In this document: positions 1 to 8,956 of the stretch, one piece after another
Layout: every line of letters starts with the position of its first letter
Position numbering within the stretch: the stretch's first letter is position 1
NCBI GenBank assembly: GCA_029582265.1
Contig: CM055816.1
Location: 93,049,588 to 93,113,587, forward strand
Reading direction: 5' to 3'
DNA from: Zoroaster sp. YZ-2022
Lineage: Eukaryota; Echinodermata; Asteroidea; Forcipulatida; Zoroasteridae
DNA length: 64,000 nt
Notes under the pieces: generated by a model
What the model saw: the letters and a program-made list of their open reading frames with translations, nothing else
The model's database searches: none
Told to the model about the DNA's origin: nothing
Made by a program: the position numbers and the translations under genes

Positions 1-1
1 T

Positions 2-118
2 GACGTCATACCGACGAACGAGTTGAGAAAGCAAATGCACGAGAAATTAAAACGAGTCAAACATTGCAAATTGATTTTAAAAACGGATCAACCTACCGAT
101 TATGCGATTCTAGACTAA
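2..118 (+). CDS. C-terminal tail of an unidentified Polinton gene (partial)
   Basis: An open frame enters from the left edge and stops with TAA at 116-118, giving 38 residues rich in Lys. It lies on the same strand as the small virus-type ORFs and integrase that follow, so it is probably the end of a structural or packaging gene of the Polinton. No motif identifies it. Because the start is outside the window, the assignment rests on position only. Confidence 0.3.
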   Translation, partial: DVIPTNELRKQMHEKLKRVKHCKLILKTDQPTDYAILD

Positions 119-120
119 AT

Positions 121-285
121 TACTCTCCATTACTTAGCAATTACTCTCTCTTACTGATTCATTACTCTCTCTTACTTAGCAATTACTGATTCGTTACTCT
201 CTCTTACTGATTCGTTACTCTCTCTTACTGATTCATTACTCTCTCTTACTGAATCGTTACTTAGCATTACTGTTAGCTTAGTGTT
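121..285. repeat. Tandem repeat, about 20-base pyrimidine-rich unit
   Basis: The block is built from variants of TTACTCTCTCTTACTGATTC, alternating with CTTAGCAATTAC. It fills the gap between the left partial gene and the next ORF. Related units (ATTACTGATTGG, TTACTCTCTATTACTC) reappear at about 808-865 inside the 3' half of a small ORF, so the repeat has spread within this part of the element. Confidence 0.8.
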
Positions 286-321
286 TTATTTTTTAACATA
301 TTATAGGATCTATATATAAAT

Positions 322-693
322 ATGAATACTGAAGAACTAAAAGATTTTATATATAATCTTAAACAACTTTTAAATACTGAAAAAGGAAAAGATCTATTTA
401 AAAATATGAATACTGAAAAAGTAAAAGATCAATTAATAAATATAGATACTGAAAAAGTCAACGATTTTATATATAATCTGAAACAACTTTTAAATACCAA
501 CGCTGAATTTGTAATAATAAAACATTTGTTCTATATCGATAATGAACAATTTATAAAAGAACTTGTTCCATTTTTAAATAATAATAAAACAGAACAAATT
601 ATAGAAGAACTTGTTTTATTTTTAAATAATAATAAAATGAAACAATTGTTAGCTTTTTTAGATAAATTTAAAAATATAATAAAAGCTATTTAA
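322..693 (+). CDS. Lys/Asn-rich internally repeated small protein, unknown
   Basis: A 123-residue AT-rich ORF. Residues 1-60 contain repeats built on NTEKVKD and a unit FIYNLKQLLNT that occurs twice; residues 75-110 contain two copies of an ELV-FLNNNK unit. The repeats predict amphipathic helices. It lies in the Polinton gene series on the same strand as the integrase. I do not recognise a family. It could be a lineage-specific viral protein or an expanded repeat that happens to be open. Confidence 0.4.
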   Translation: MNTEELKDFIYNLKQLLNTEKGKDLFKNMNTEKVKDQLINIDTEKVNDFIYNLKQLLNTNAEFVIIKHLFYIDNEQFIKELVPFLNNNKTEQIIEELVLFLNNNKMKQLLAFLDKFKNIIKAI

Positions 694-699
694 TAATAA

Positions 700-882
700 A
701 TGGAAGACGTTCACAAAAAGTCATTCATGTTACCCCCATCATCATCAGATGATGAAAGTGACAGCTTGCTGCTGAAGCAAAAGCAACGAAACAAACAACT
801 CTTCCCCATTACTGATTGGTTATTTAACATTACTTATTGGTTACTCTCTATTACTCAAAATTGTATTGATTATTTTCTATAA
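700..882 (+). pseudogene. Truncated tandem copy of the following 161-residue ORF
   Basis: The first 35 codons resemble the start of the ORF at 896: both begin MED-HK, have a Pro/Ser-rich stretch and share SDSLLLKQKQRNK with nearly identical DNA. The rest is not related to that protein; it is translated ATTACT-type tandem repeat ending in a stop. This looks like a partial tandem duplication of the gene's 5' end followed by repeat DNA. A functional product is unlikely but a short leader-like peptide cannot be excluded. Confidence 0.5.
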
Positions 883-895
883 ATACTTATAATAA

Positions 896-1381
896 ATGGA
901 AGACCTTCACAAACTATTAAACGAAAATCCATCCATGTTAAGCCCACCATCCGTGTTAAGCCCACCATCCATGGATGTTAATACGAGTGACAGCTTGCTG
1001 CTGAAGCAAAAGCAACGAAACAAACGACTCTTGTCTGTTGTAGCGGGAGGAGATTCAAAAAAATATTTAGGAAAAGAGTATTCCGTCAGCGACATTGAAG
1101 CTCTGTCTACAGAAGAGCGAGATGTATTATACATGCAATACGAAACTAAATTAGGCCGTGATATAACAGAGTCTTTAGGTAGCGCCATTCTAACATTATA
1201 TGACAAATTATTAGGATATAGTTTAAATCCCATTGATTTATATGGTCATCATTTTGAAATTGACGACGAAGGTAAATTAATTACAGATTTAGAAAAAGAT
1301 CCATTCATTTCGAGCATGCTTTCTACCGTACCGTGCGATTTATACTACAAAGAAAAGAAAAGAAGAATCTTGTATAGATAA
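896..1381 (+). CDS. Small Polinton-type protein of unknown function, 161 residues
   Basis: Complete ORF with a Pro/Ser-rich N terminus containing a repeated MLSPPS unit (residues 14-25), the SDSLLLKQKQRNK segment, and a folded-looking region from about residue 55 onward with acidic helices. It sits between other small virus-type ORFs and upstream of the integrase, a position where Polintons and adintoviruses often carry small accessory or structural proteins. No catalytic motif is visible and I do not assign a function. Its first third is duplicated just upstream. Confidence 0.45.
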   Translation: MEDLHKLLNENPSMLSPPSVLSPPSMDVNTSDSLLLKQKQRNKRLLSVVAGGDSKKYLGKEYSVSDIEALSTEERDVLYMQYETKLGRDITESLGSAILTLYDKLLGYSLNPIDLYGHHFEIDDEGKLITDLEKDPFISSMLSTVPCDLYYKEKKRRILYR

Positions 1382-1389
1382 TAAAAGCG

Positions 1390-1834
1390 ATGGAGACGAA
1401 CGAGTTGGAGAAAGCGCAGCCAGAGCAGACACAAGCTGTGGAGACACCATCGTCAACGCCGTCGTCAGTAACGAAGATAAACAATAAAAAAATAAAAAAT
1501 CCAAACAGAGTTGCAGCTGGTAAAAAGCCGCCGAACTTAATAAAAAGAAAAAACAAGAATTAAAAAAGGTGCAACCAAAACTCGGTATGCAGCTACGCTT
1601 GCGCCGCAGAGTGCTGTACCAGAAAGCGCAGGAATAAACTACTACTATATCGCTATTGCCTTAGCCGTTGGAGGTTTTGCTTATTACTTGTTTTCCAATC
1701 AACATCCAGCATCGGTAAAAGCTCCGCTAAAAGCGCCGCTAAAAGCTATACCAACGCCAGAACCGACACCAAAACTTGTTGTTTTTGAAATGGAATATTT
1801 TTTTTTTTTAATAAAATTATATTTACAAGTATAA
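1390..1834 (+). pseudogene. Small single-pass membrane protein gene, frameshifted
   Basis: An ATG at 1390 opens a 57-codon frame that is acidic and Thr/Ser-rich, then basic with an NRVAAGKKP segment, and stops at 1561-1563. A neighbouring frame picks up at about 1550, within A-rich runs, and continues to a stop at 1832-1834. That second part carries a clear hydrophobic segment (IAIALAVGGFAYYLF, coded near 1650-1695) and a Pro/Ala/Lys tail with a repeated APLKA unit. The basic segment plus one membrane helix resembles small membrane proteins found in Polinton-like elements. The break could be a true mutation or an indel error in the A-run. Confidence 0.45.
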
Positions 1835-1840
1835 AATAGA

Positions 1841-2083
1841 ATGGATACAAAAGGAATCGTCAATTCAGCTTATCACAGTGCCGTTTTGGGACTTTTTACC
1901 ATTTTATACAGCATGCTCGGTAAAAAAATATTAAACATAAATCCACCCGATTTAGGAAAATTGGATATAAAAGACGGCCTAAAACTCACCACGACGGTTG
2001 CAGCGGCTTCAATGACACAAATGTGGTTAGTCAAACAAGGAATTTTACCAGACTCGGTTATGCCTAATGTTTCTACCGAATAA
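1841..2083 (+). CDS. Small hydrophobic protein upstream of integrase, 80 residues
   Basis: Complete ORF starting shortly after the preceding frameshifted gene. Residues 8-30 (HSAVLGLFTILYSMLGKKI) and about 48-66 are hydrophobic, suggesting one or two membrane-associated helices. It ends 24 bases before the integrase start on the same strand. Small proteins of this kind occur next to integrase in Polintons, but I cannot name a family or a function. Confidence 0.45.
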   Translation: MDTKGIVNSAYHSAVLGLFTILYSMLGKKILNINPPDLGKLDIKDGLKLTTTVAAASMTQMWLVKQGILPDSVMPNVSTE

Positions 2084-2106
2084 AATATATTGTACAATAT
2101 TAAAAA

Positions 2107-3108
2107 ATGGATAAACGAATAAAACAAAAGCTACAAAACGTCTATTATAGTCCGAAAGGATACTGGAAAGGTCTCGACGCGATTAAAAAATTAGCTAAAG
2201 AAACTAAGGTGAATAAAAAAATAGTTTCACAGTGGATAAAAAAGCAAGCGCTGTGGCAAATTTATTTACCGTATCCTAAATACATTCCTAGACCGACCAG
2301 TTCAAATAGTATGTTGGAAAAACCAAATGAGGTTCATCAAACAGATTTATTGTTTCTTCCGCACGATAGTATAGGTAAAAAGACGTACAAGTACGCGTTA
2401 ACCGTTGCGGATGAAGCCAGCAGATATAAAGAAGCGGAACCGTTAACTGATAAAACTGCCGCTCAAGTCAGTCTAGCGTTTGAAAAAATTTATAAACGTT
2501 CGCCACTTACTTGGCCTAAAATTTTAAAAGTCGATCCGGGAAAAGAATTTATGTCGATCGTCACTAAAATCATGAGTCAACACAATGTAAAAATCCAAAG
2601 AAGCGAAGCCGGTAATCATAGAGCTCAAGGTATAGTAGAGCGATTTAATAGAACTTTGGGCGAAAGAATATTTTCTCATCAATACGCTAAAGAAATAGAA
2701 ACGGCTACAAGAAATAGAGAATGGGTTAAAAGATTACCGTCGGTCGTAAAAGCATTAAACAACGAAACGACGAGACTTATACATTTAAAACCTAAAGACG
2801 CTATTAAATTGCCCGTCGTCGAGCAAAATCCAGCCTCACCAGCGATTAGAAAGAAAGAAAAAAAAATCCCAACTAGCAGTTTAGTTCGATATTTATACGC
2901 GCCCGGTGAAGCTGAAAAAGATACGAGACGTCGTGCGACTGATCCTATATGGAGTATAAAAATTTATAGTTTAGCTAAAACAATGAAAGCTCCGAATCAA
3001 CCCATCTTGTATTATTTAGACTCAGGAGCTCCCGCTCGTAGTTTTGTAAGAGAAGAATTACAAATTGTTCCTCGAGATACTGAAAATCCACCCATTAAAC
3101 AATTATAG
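2107..3108 (+). CDS. Polinton/Maverick retroviral-type DDE integrase
   Basis: A complete 333-residue ORF. It starts with a helix-turn-helix-like basic region (residues 1-55: KGLDAIKKLAKETK, VSQWIKKQALW). The rve integrase core follows, with the three expected acidic residues in HQTDLLFL (about residue 79), KVDPGKEF (about 140) and [13 protein letters not shown] (about 180). A basic C-terminal region follows. In Polintons this enzyme inserts the linear element, making 6-base target duplications. The ORF has no stops or frameshifts, in contrast to the polymerase on the opposite strand, whose reading frame ends at 3095 and so overlaps the integrase tail by 14 bases. It is related to retroviral integrases but lacks the HHCC zinc domain at the N terminus. 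Confidence 0.9.
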   Translation: MDKRIKQKLQNVYYSPKGYWKGLDAIKKLAKETKVNKKIVSQWIKKQALWQIYLPYPKYIPRPTSSNSMLEKPNEVHQTDLLFLPHDSIGKKTYKYALTVADEASRYKEAEPLTDKTAAQVSLAFEKIYKRSPLTWPKILKVDPGKEFMSIVTKIMSQHNVKIQRSEAGNHRAQGIVERFNRTLGERIFSHQYAKEIETATRNREWVKRLPSVVKALNNETTRLIHLKPKDAIKLPVVEQNPASPAIRKKEKKIPTSSLVRYLYAPGEAEKDTRRRATDPIWSIKIYSLAKTMKAPNQPILYYLDSGAPARSFVREELQIVPRDTENPPIKQL

Positions 3109-3237
3109 CGGAGCTTTGCTCGGCGTAGCTAGCCGCTAAGGCTAATTCTGAAATTTTATAATGACCGTAAGCTAAAGTATGTATTCCATCATCTAAAATA
3201 TATCTCTTTGTGTCTAAAGGAGATAGTGATATTTTAT

Positions 3238-4163
3238 TTACTCGCGTTGTTTTGGACTACTGTCTCCGAAAAGCCATACCAGAGGACAGGGCTCAAGAAC
3301 TTGGCTTTACCATCAAACCAAGACAGTCAAGACGAATTGGAAAGCAGACCATTACAGACCTTGGTTTTGCTGATGACCTAGCCTTGCTCTCTGATACAGT
3401 GGAGCAAGCACAGGAACTTCTCTTGGCTTTGGAAACTCAGGCAGCAAAAATTGGGCTACATATCAACTCCAAGAAAACCCAGTACATGACCTTCAACCAG
3501 ACATCCAATGTACTAGTGTGTACCATGAATGGCAGTAAACTACAACAAGTTCAAGACTTCAAGTACCTGGGTTCTTGGATTGCATCAACATGTCAGGACA
3601 TACATGTCAGGAAGGGGCAAGCCTGGAAATCCATCAACATACTTCAGCAGATCTGGAAATCGGAACTCCCACGACAAATGAAGATAAACATCTTTCAAAC
3701 ATTGGTTGAGCCAGTACTTCTCTATGGTTCAGAATCATGGACCTTGACAAAGCAACTTGAGAAAAGTCTGGACGGTTGTCACACCAGATTGCTGAGAGCT
3801 GCTCTGAACATAAGTTGGAGGGACAAGGTACCAAACAATGAGCTGTACGAAGATATTCCTAAAGTCACCCATAAAGTGAGAGGACGCAGATTGAGTGCTG
3901 CCGGCCATTTATATCGCCATCAAGAAGAAGCAGCAAATAGACTTCTTCTCTGGGAACCCAAACATGGATCATCAGGTACACGACACAAGACATAATTATG
4001 TGCAGGTTCTCCTTGAGGACACTGGATTAGAAAACACTTCAGAACTGGCATCCCTAATGGAGGACCGCAGAGTTTGGAAGTCTAGTTATGCTGTTGTCTG
4101 CACCCATGATGATAATGATGGTCGACTGCGGTCGAAATGATAATGATGATGATGATGATATAA
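3238..4163 (+). mobile_element. 5'-truncated LINE (non-LTR retrotransposon) inserted in PolB
   Basis: The + strand codes for the C-terminal half of a LINE reverse transcriptase. Visible are TDLGFADDLALLSD with the FADD active-site motif, the typical LHINSKKTQYM and FKYLGSWI segments, and then EPVLLYGSESWTLTK. A frameshift near 3960-3990 leads to a final SLMEDRRVWKSSYAV segment. It ends in a TGA/ATG trinucleotide microsatellite tail (about 4136-4163), usual for this class of LINE. The 5' part (endonuclease and RT fingers) is missing, as expected from incomplete reverse transcription. No clear target duplication is visible. Confidence 0.8.
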
Positions 4164-4554
4164 TCTATGTTTTTCATTTCTAATAAAAACCATATCATGA
4201 TGTAATGGTTTTAAATCACATAAAACTTGTTTATATCGCGAGTGTTTAATTTTTTGTTTTAAAACCTGTTTTTTAACACCCTTAGCTTTAATTATTTCTT
4301 TTTCATTCGATAAAAGTATCGAATACATTTTTGGTCTTAAACCGACAATTTCGGAGATTAGAGTTTCTGCAGTCTCGTCTTTCATTTTACCGATCACTTT
4401 TTTATTTTCTTCAGAATATAAAAAATGTTGTTTTTCTAAATCTTTATTATAATAATTACTAAAATCGTACAAATCTTTGTCTTTATATAAATCTTTATAA
4501 ACATCTTCTGTTTGAATCTCGAGTAATAAGCTATCCGTATCCGTGTAAAGTAGA
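4164..4554 (-). pseudogene. polB: PolB motif C and thumb fragment
   Basis: YTDTDS, the catalytic motif C, is encoded at 4547-4530. The same frame runs on as a Lys/Glu-rich thumb-like region with DETAETLISEIVGLRPKMYSI, a conserved segment in this family. It ends at about 4164, where the 3' trinucleotide tail of an inserted LINE begins; the His run at the end of this frame is only translated microsatellite. The remaining C-terminal codons lie on the far side of the LINE. Confidence 0.75.
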
Positions 4555-5430
4555 TTACACCTTTTTTAAATGATTGTAATAAAAATCATACATTAAATGT
4601 TTAGATAATTCAAGTATGCTCATTCCGACATAGACTGGGTGGTTGAGTACGAGTTTTGTTTTGTGCATGTGAATTGCCACTAGATCGTGATCTTCAAACA
4701 TTTTAGCTTCGGCAAAATTTGGTTTTGCGAATAATTTAAGCATTTGCTTTTGTTCGTTTTCATCGTTTAATCGCTTCAAATTCACGTTAACACGATTTCG
4801 TACATTTTCCATCGTTTTTCCAAAGACTGAATTGTTCATGAGTTTGTACAAATCTTTTTCTAAATCTGACGTTGCGTTTTTTCTTAATTGCGTGTTTAAA
4901 TTAATGTACGATTCCATCCACGGAGATTGATTAAATTTTAAAACGCGATGAATTTTAGTCAGTTTCATACCGAGTTGTAAATACAATTGTAAATTGCGAT
5001 AATGAAGTACGTATTTTGATTTGTTGTTTAAATTTAGAGCTAATTTTGTAACGTTTGGAGCCGGTTTGTTGTTTAATAACTTTTGTTGGTATTCAGACAT
5101 CCATTCTTTTGGCACTACCAACGACTCTGGCGCGAGTGGAAACGCGTTGTGAGAATCGTGTAATTTTTGTGAATATTCTAAATCCACTTCTAAAATGTAG
5201 CCTTTGCTCAATTCTGATGAAATTGATTTTATATCTAGTTTGTCAATTTCATCTTTAGTTAACCATTTAAATTTTTCAGTTGGTAAATATTGACTCATCG
5301 CATACCCATATACATTATTCGCGTCTAAATATTGTATATAATTCGTAGGTTTCGTTTTATCGTAATCGGGTAAATAGCGGTTGTTTGCTTTTGCGTATCT
5401 TTTGCTTACCATACACGTTCCTCCTCTCAA
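4555..5430 (-). pseudogene. polB: PolB palm/fingers region with motifs A and B
   Basis: A 291-residue open stretch starting with MRGGTCMVSKRYAKANN. It contains motif A in the form YLDANNVYGYAMS and motif B in the form KLMNNSVFGKTMENVRNR, both close to the consensus for protein-primed polymerases of Polintons and related viruses. The frame ends next to a T6 run at about 4560-4566. Motif C lies just beyond it, in the frame of the next open stretch. Confidence 0.85.
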
Positions 5431-6866
5431 ACCTTTTTTCTATAAATAAATGCATGTTGTAATCTGTTAACAATTCTAAAGTTTGTCCCGAATGTTTAAA
5501 CAGAGCGTCCCAGCTCAATCCTGGACTAGTATAATAATGAGCCGGATCTAACCCGTATTGTTTTATACAAGTGTTACGAAAATTTTCAAACACGTCTGCC
5601 AATAAGCAAGTATCCGTACGCACGTACAAATCGTGATAATCTCCTAAATGTTTACATTCAAAGGTTTTCCAAACGTCAATTGCATGCTCGTATTGTTCTT
5701 TAGTAATACGAGTGTTGTTCAAACTACTATTCAATTTTTCTATCGGAGGAATTTTTTTTTCTTCAAACTTTTCAAAACGTTTGTAATAAAAGTTGTACTT
5801 TTTCTAAATTTGATTCAAACTTTTTAGTAATTGGAAAAATATCGTTTGATTCTACGAGTTTATCTAACGAAGCGAGTAAAAATTTAAAACTGTCAATAAA
5901 TCGCAGTTGTGCTATTGAAAAAGAAATATACTTTTCCATATTGTTTGAAATACACGTTAGATTTCCTCGCGTTTGACTCGCGGCCTGCATAATGAGATGA
6001 GAGTCGTATCTTCGCAAATTATGAAATACGACTGGAATAGGTGTTTTATAAGGCTTTAAACTGAGTTTTAAATTACAACAATTGTGCGCAGCGCCTCTAT
6101 ATTTACCAGTAACGTGACAATGATCGCGTACTTTGCTATCACCTCCAAAAAAATCCCTTTTCGCATATCCAACACTTGCTAGCATTTTTGAAATCTTGTA
6201 CATCATCTCTTTTCATAAATATTTTTTTAGGATTTTTAAATATCTCGTTGATGTTTTTTACGTCTTTTTCTAATTCGTTTAAAAGATGCTTCGTATACAA
6301 CGGGAGTACAAGTTTCACCATCGCACCGAACGTTATAACGTACGAATAACCACAAACGACGTGTTCTTGCAGTTTTTTTTAGTATTAGTCGTATTCACAT
6401 CGTTAATCTTTTTAATAATACTTTCAAAATCGGCGTATATAACGAAAGGAACTTTCATCTTTTTATGAAAATGTATAAACTTTAACGTGTCGTTTTTACC
6501 CTTTTCCGGCATTTTAATCGCTGTTGGTCTGCCGTTAACTCCCTCACACATTTCTACGTGATCTTCAAGATACGCTTCTGTTGAAAAACCCTGTAAACAT
6601 CTTACGTAAAAATGTTTACGAGGATTGTGTTTTGTTTGATCGTGAAGTAAACGACTTAAACTTTTTATCCAAACGTAGTGCGATACATCTTCTTTATGAA
6701 TTAATAATAAATTTATACGATCTATAGTTTTAGGTTGCTCGCTGAGCTGGTAAACTACAAACATATTTAAATCATAACCAAAAACGTTTATCGCGAGACC
6801 ATTTTGTTTCTCTACTTGCTTAATCTGACTGATTGGTGTAGGAGCCTCGATACCATCAAAATTTAA
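5357..6866 (-). pseudogene. polB: PolB 3'-5' exonuclease region, frameshifted
   Basis: The Exo I motif is visible as FVIYADFESI (in the 6333-6884 frame). The region then shifts frame and continues with a Cys/His-rich DHCHVTGKYRGAAHNCCN segment that is typical of protein-primed PolB, followed by the Exo II-like NLRRYDSHLIM (5772-6206). A third frame (5357-5734) carries YHDLYVRTDTCLLADVFENF, matching the Exo III neighbourhood. The three acidic motifs are therefore recognisable, but they lie in three frames. Frame changes fall near 6330, 6200 and 5750; the last is beside a run of T. Confidence 0.75.
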
Positions 6867-7734
6867 AACCCTGCAGTGAGGCATGGTGCTATTTTATTCA
6901 GACCGTTTGTAAACAATTGTTGTTTACTACGTCATTGAAAACTCAAATTCAGCCACTTTGCATAAGTTCTCTATTGATACAGTGCCTGATAACATGGTTA
7001 AAAAAAATCAACCTGGGGTGAACCATTGACCCGGTATGCAGCTTTCAAAGTAAGGCCCCGCCCCCTTGCCAGCTGACAAACCTGTACAGATGTCATCCAT
7101 TGATGTTACCGCACTAATCCCAATGTAATCAGTCATCCTGCCACTTGCTTTCATGGCACAGACATATCGGCAACCTGAGATGTTTATTTTGAAGTCTGGT
7201 TGTGGGTATTAGAATGGCCAGACAAATAGAATCTCTTGGTTTCTCTGTAGAATGTCAGCAGTGCAAAAAATGTGCAAAACAATTGGTTTTGGGTAACAAT
7301 TTTTTTTGAAGGGATTGTGGGCTGGCACCCATATAAAACTTTATATTTGGCTTGAAATTGTTTTCTTGGGTCTAGAGAGAATCAATAAGTCTGTTTACAC
7401 CATTTGAGAAGGGATTGTATGCCCCTAATATGAACGTTTTACACGCTATTCATAGGTACTAAATGATTTAGTGCCTTCAAGCGCGCGAGTTTTACACGCA
7501 CTAAATGATTTAGTGCCTTTATGCGCGCGAGGTTGTATATTGGGCACCCATATAATGTTTTTTTGGCTTGAAATTGTTTTCTTGGGTCTAGAGGGACTCA
7601 ATAAGTCTGTTTACACCATTTGAGAAGGGATTGTGTACCCTATATGAACGTTTTACACGCTATTCAAACGTACTAAATGGTTTAGTACCACCATGTGTTC
7701 GTGTGATTATATTGCGACCATGCACGGCAGGGTT
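6867..7734. mobile_element. Nonautonomous TTAA element (piggyBac-like MITE) in PolB
   Basis: The insertion is bounded by TTAA on both sides (6863-6866 and 7735-7738). It has terminal inverted repeats starting AACCCTGC and continuing imperfectly with GTG then GCATGGT. It interrupts the polymerase gene between two segments that are adjacent in the family, so the boundaries are well supported. No transposase ORF is present. The right half contains two direct repeats of about 230 bases (from GGCACCCATATAA at 7328 and 7553) and a near-palindrome ACTAAATGATTTAGT in three copies. Confidence 0.75.
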
Positions 7735-8547
7735 TTAAACCGTCTTCCTTTGGATACACGGAGGTTCTTTCCGGATGAATTTTCACGGGAAAAAGAGCGC
7801 TTCGAAGCGCCCATAGAAAACATTCGTTGTCTTTATTTTTTACGTTAATGCATGCTTGTTTGTTTTTTATGTAGTCGCGTAGCTCGATATAAGAACGACC
7901 GTGAAAACGACCGTAAATAATACTCATTTCTACGATACGATTCACGATCCATCCGGAACAGTTGTACGTCCACTTTTCTAAAGACTCTTGAATTTGTGAA
8001 AAACAGTTTCGAGTACATTTTCAATTTCATTCAAATTAAATAAAACAATTTCCCCGTTATTATGAAATCTTGGCTCATCCCAATCCATATAACCCTCTCT
8101 ATTTTTTTGTAATCTAATACGTGTATATATATCATAAACTTAAATGACCTAAAATCTTGCAAGTCTATACCAAACTTTTCTATAATCTTGGGCTTTACCG
8201 CTTCCCAAAATATGTTTAAATCTTCTTCTTTGCTATGGCCATACGGTACATACATCCATCGCTCGCGTAAACATCTTCCACCGTCAATCGGTGGTTCGTC
8301 AAATCTCAACTCGGGTTCTAAACCCAGAAACCTTTTTAATAGCGACGATATACCCTTCTTTAGTGTGCTCTCCTCTTCTCCCGCGGTAACGTTCGGGTAA
8401 AACAATATTATTTATTCTTACGTACTCGCTAAGTTCGGCTAAATTTAATTTATACAATGGCTTGGGTTTACGTCGTCGTAAATATTGTTTTACGCCCAAG
8501 TAATAACACCGTTTATTTATGTTTTTCGTTCTACTGTCTCGCACCAA
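7735..8547 (-). pseudogene. polB: PolB N-terminal fragments
   Basis: Three overlapping frames cover this stretch. The right-hand piece is basic (NINKRCYY, RRRKPKPLYKL). The middle piece (8031-8405) contains ERWMYVPYGHSKEEDLNIFW. The left-hand piece (ending near 7735) contains NKDNECFLWALRSALFPV, followed by a conserved HPERTS-YPKEDGL region that is characteristic of Polinton polymerases ahead of the exonuclease domain. The frame changes near 8300-8400 and near 7945-8030 show decay or indel errors. The left end stops exactly at a TTAA bordering an inserted element. Confidence 0.65.
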
Positions 8548-8699
8548 AAAAAAATTGGTCTATGCGAGCGAACAAACTCTTTCAATTCTCGCAATGTCCA
8601 TTTCGATAAATATCTTCTTCTTTCTTCCATACTCTCTTTACTATTAATCTACATAATATTGAATCTTTATTAAAATTTTTAGCGACTAAAACCAATATC

Positions 8700-8935
8700 T
8701 TTTTTTCGGGGGTGGATTTTACATCTTTTTCTACGTCTTGCGAAAAATCTTACCTATACCAACCTACCACCACAACTCTTTCATAACGTCATCATATTTG
8801 ATGACGTCATCAACATCTCATCAACCACGCCCCCACCCCCTTTTTTACAAATCTCAGCAACCACGCCCCAAAAAGGGACATCTGTCCTCGGACGCCCATC
8901 TAACATACTACTATTCTAAATGTACTAGCTAGTAG
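8700..8935. promoter_or_regulatory. Candidate Polinton terminal region with CRE and GC-box motifs
   Basis: Downstream of the polymerase N terminus, toward the element's right end, the sequence contains AACGTCATC (8785), the palindromic GATGACGTCATC (8800-8811) and two CCACGCCCC boxes (8825 and 8861). CREB/ATF and Sp1-type sites of this kind are known in adenovirus terminal repeats and would suit an early promoter driving polB leftward. The exact element end and a matching left terminal repeat cannot be shown because the left end is outside the window. Confidence 0.35.
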
Positions 8936-8956
8936 CTATGGCACAATTTATGATAT

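Larger units (their letters stand above)
3095..8547 (-). pseudogene. polB: Polinton protein-primed family B DNA polymerase, disrupted
   Basis: The polymerase reads right to left. Recognisable parts in order are an N-terminal region (7735-8547), exonuclease motifs (about 5500-6860), polymerase motifs A and B (4555-5430), motif C YTDTDS (4530-4547) and the C-terminal end (3095-3237, with the KRYIL-DG and LAYGHYKI segments typical of this family). It is broken by at least four reading-frame shifts, by a TTAA element at 6867-7734 and by a LINE fragment at about 3238-4163. Family members replicate the element's own DNA from a terminal protein primer. This copy cannot make an intact enzyme as it stands. 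Some single-base shifts lie in homopolymers and may be sequencing errors; the two insertions are real interruptions. Confidence 0.85.

Noticed and set aside
121..285. CRISPR-like array
   Set aside because: Units are contiguous without unique spacers, and the genome is animal; it is a simple tandem repeat.
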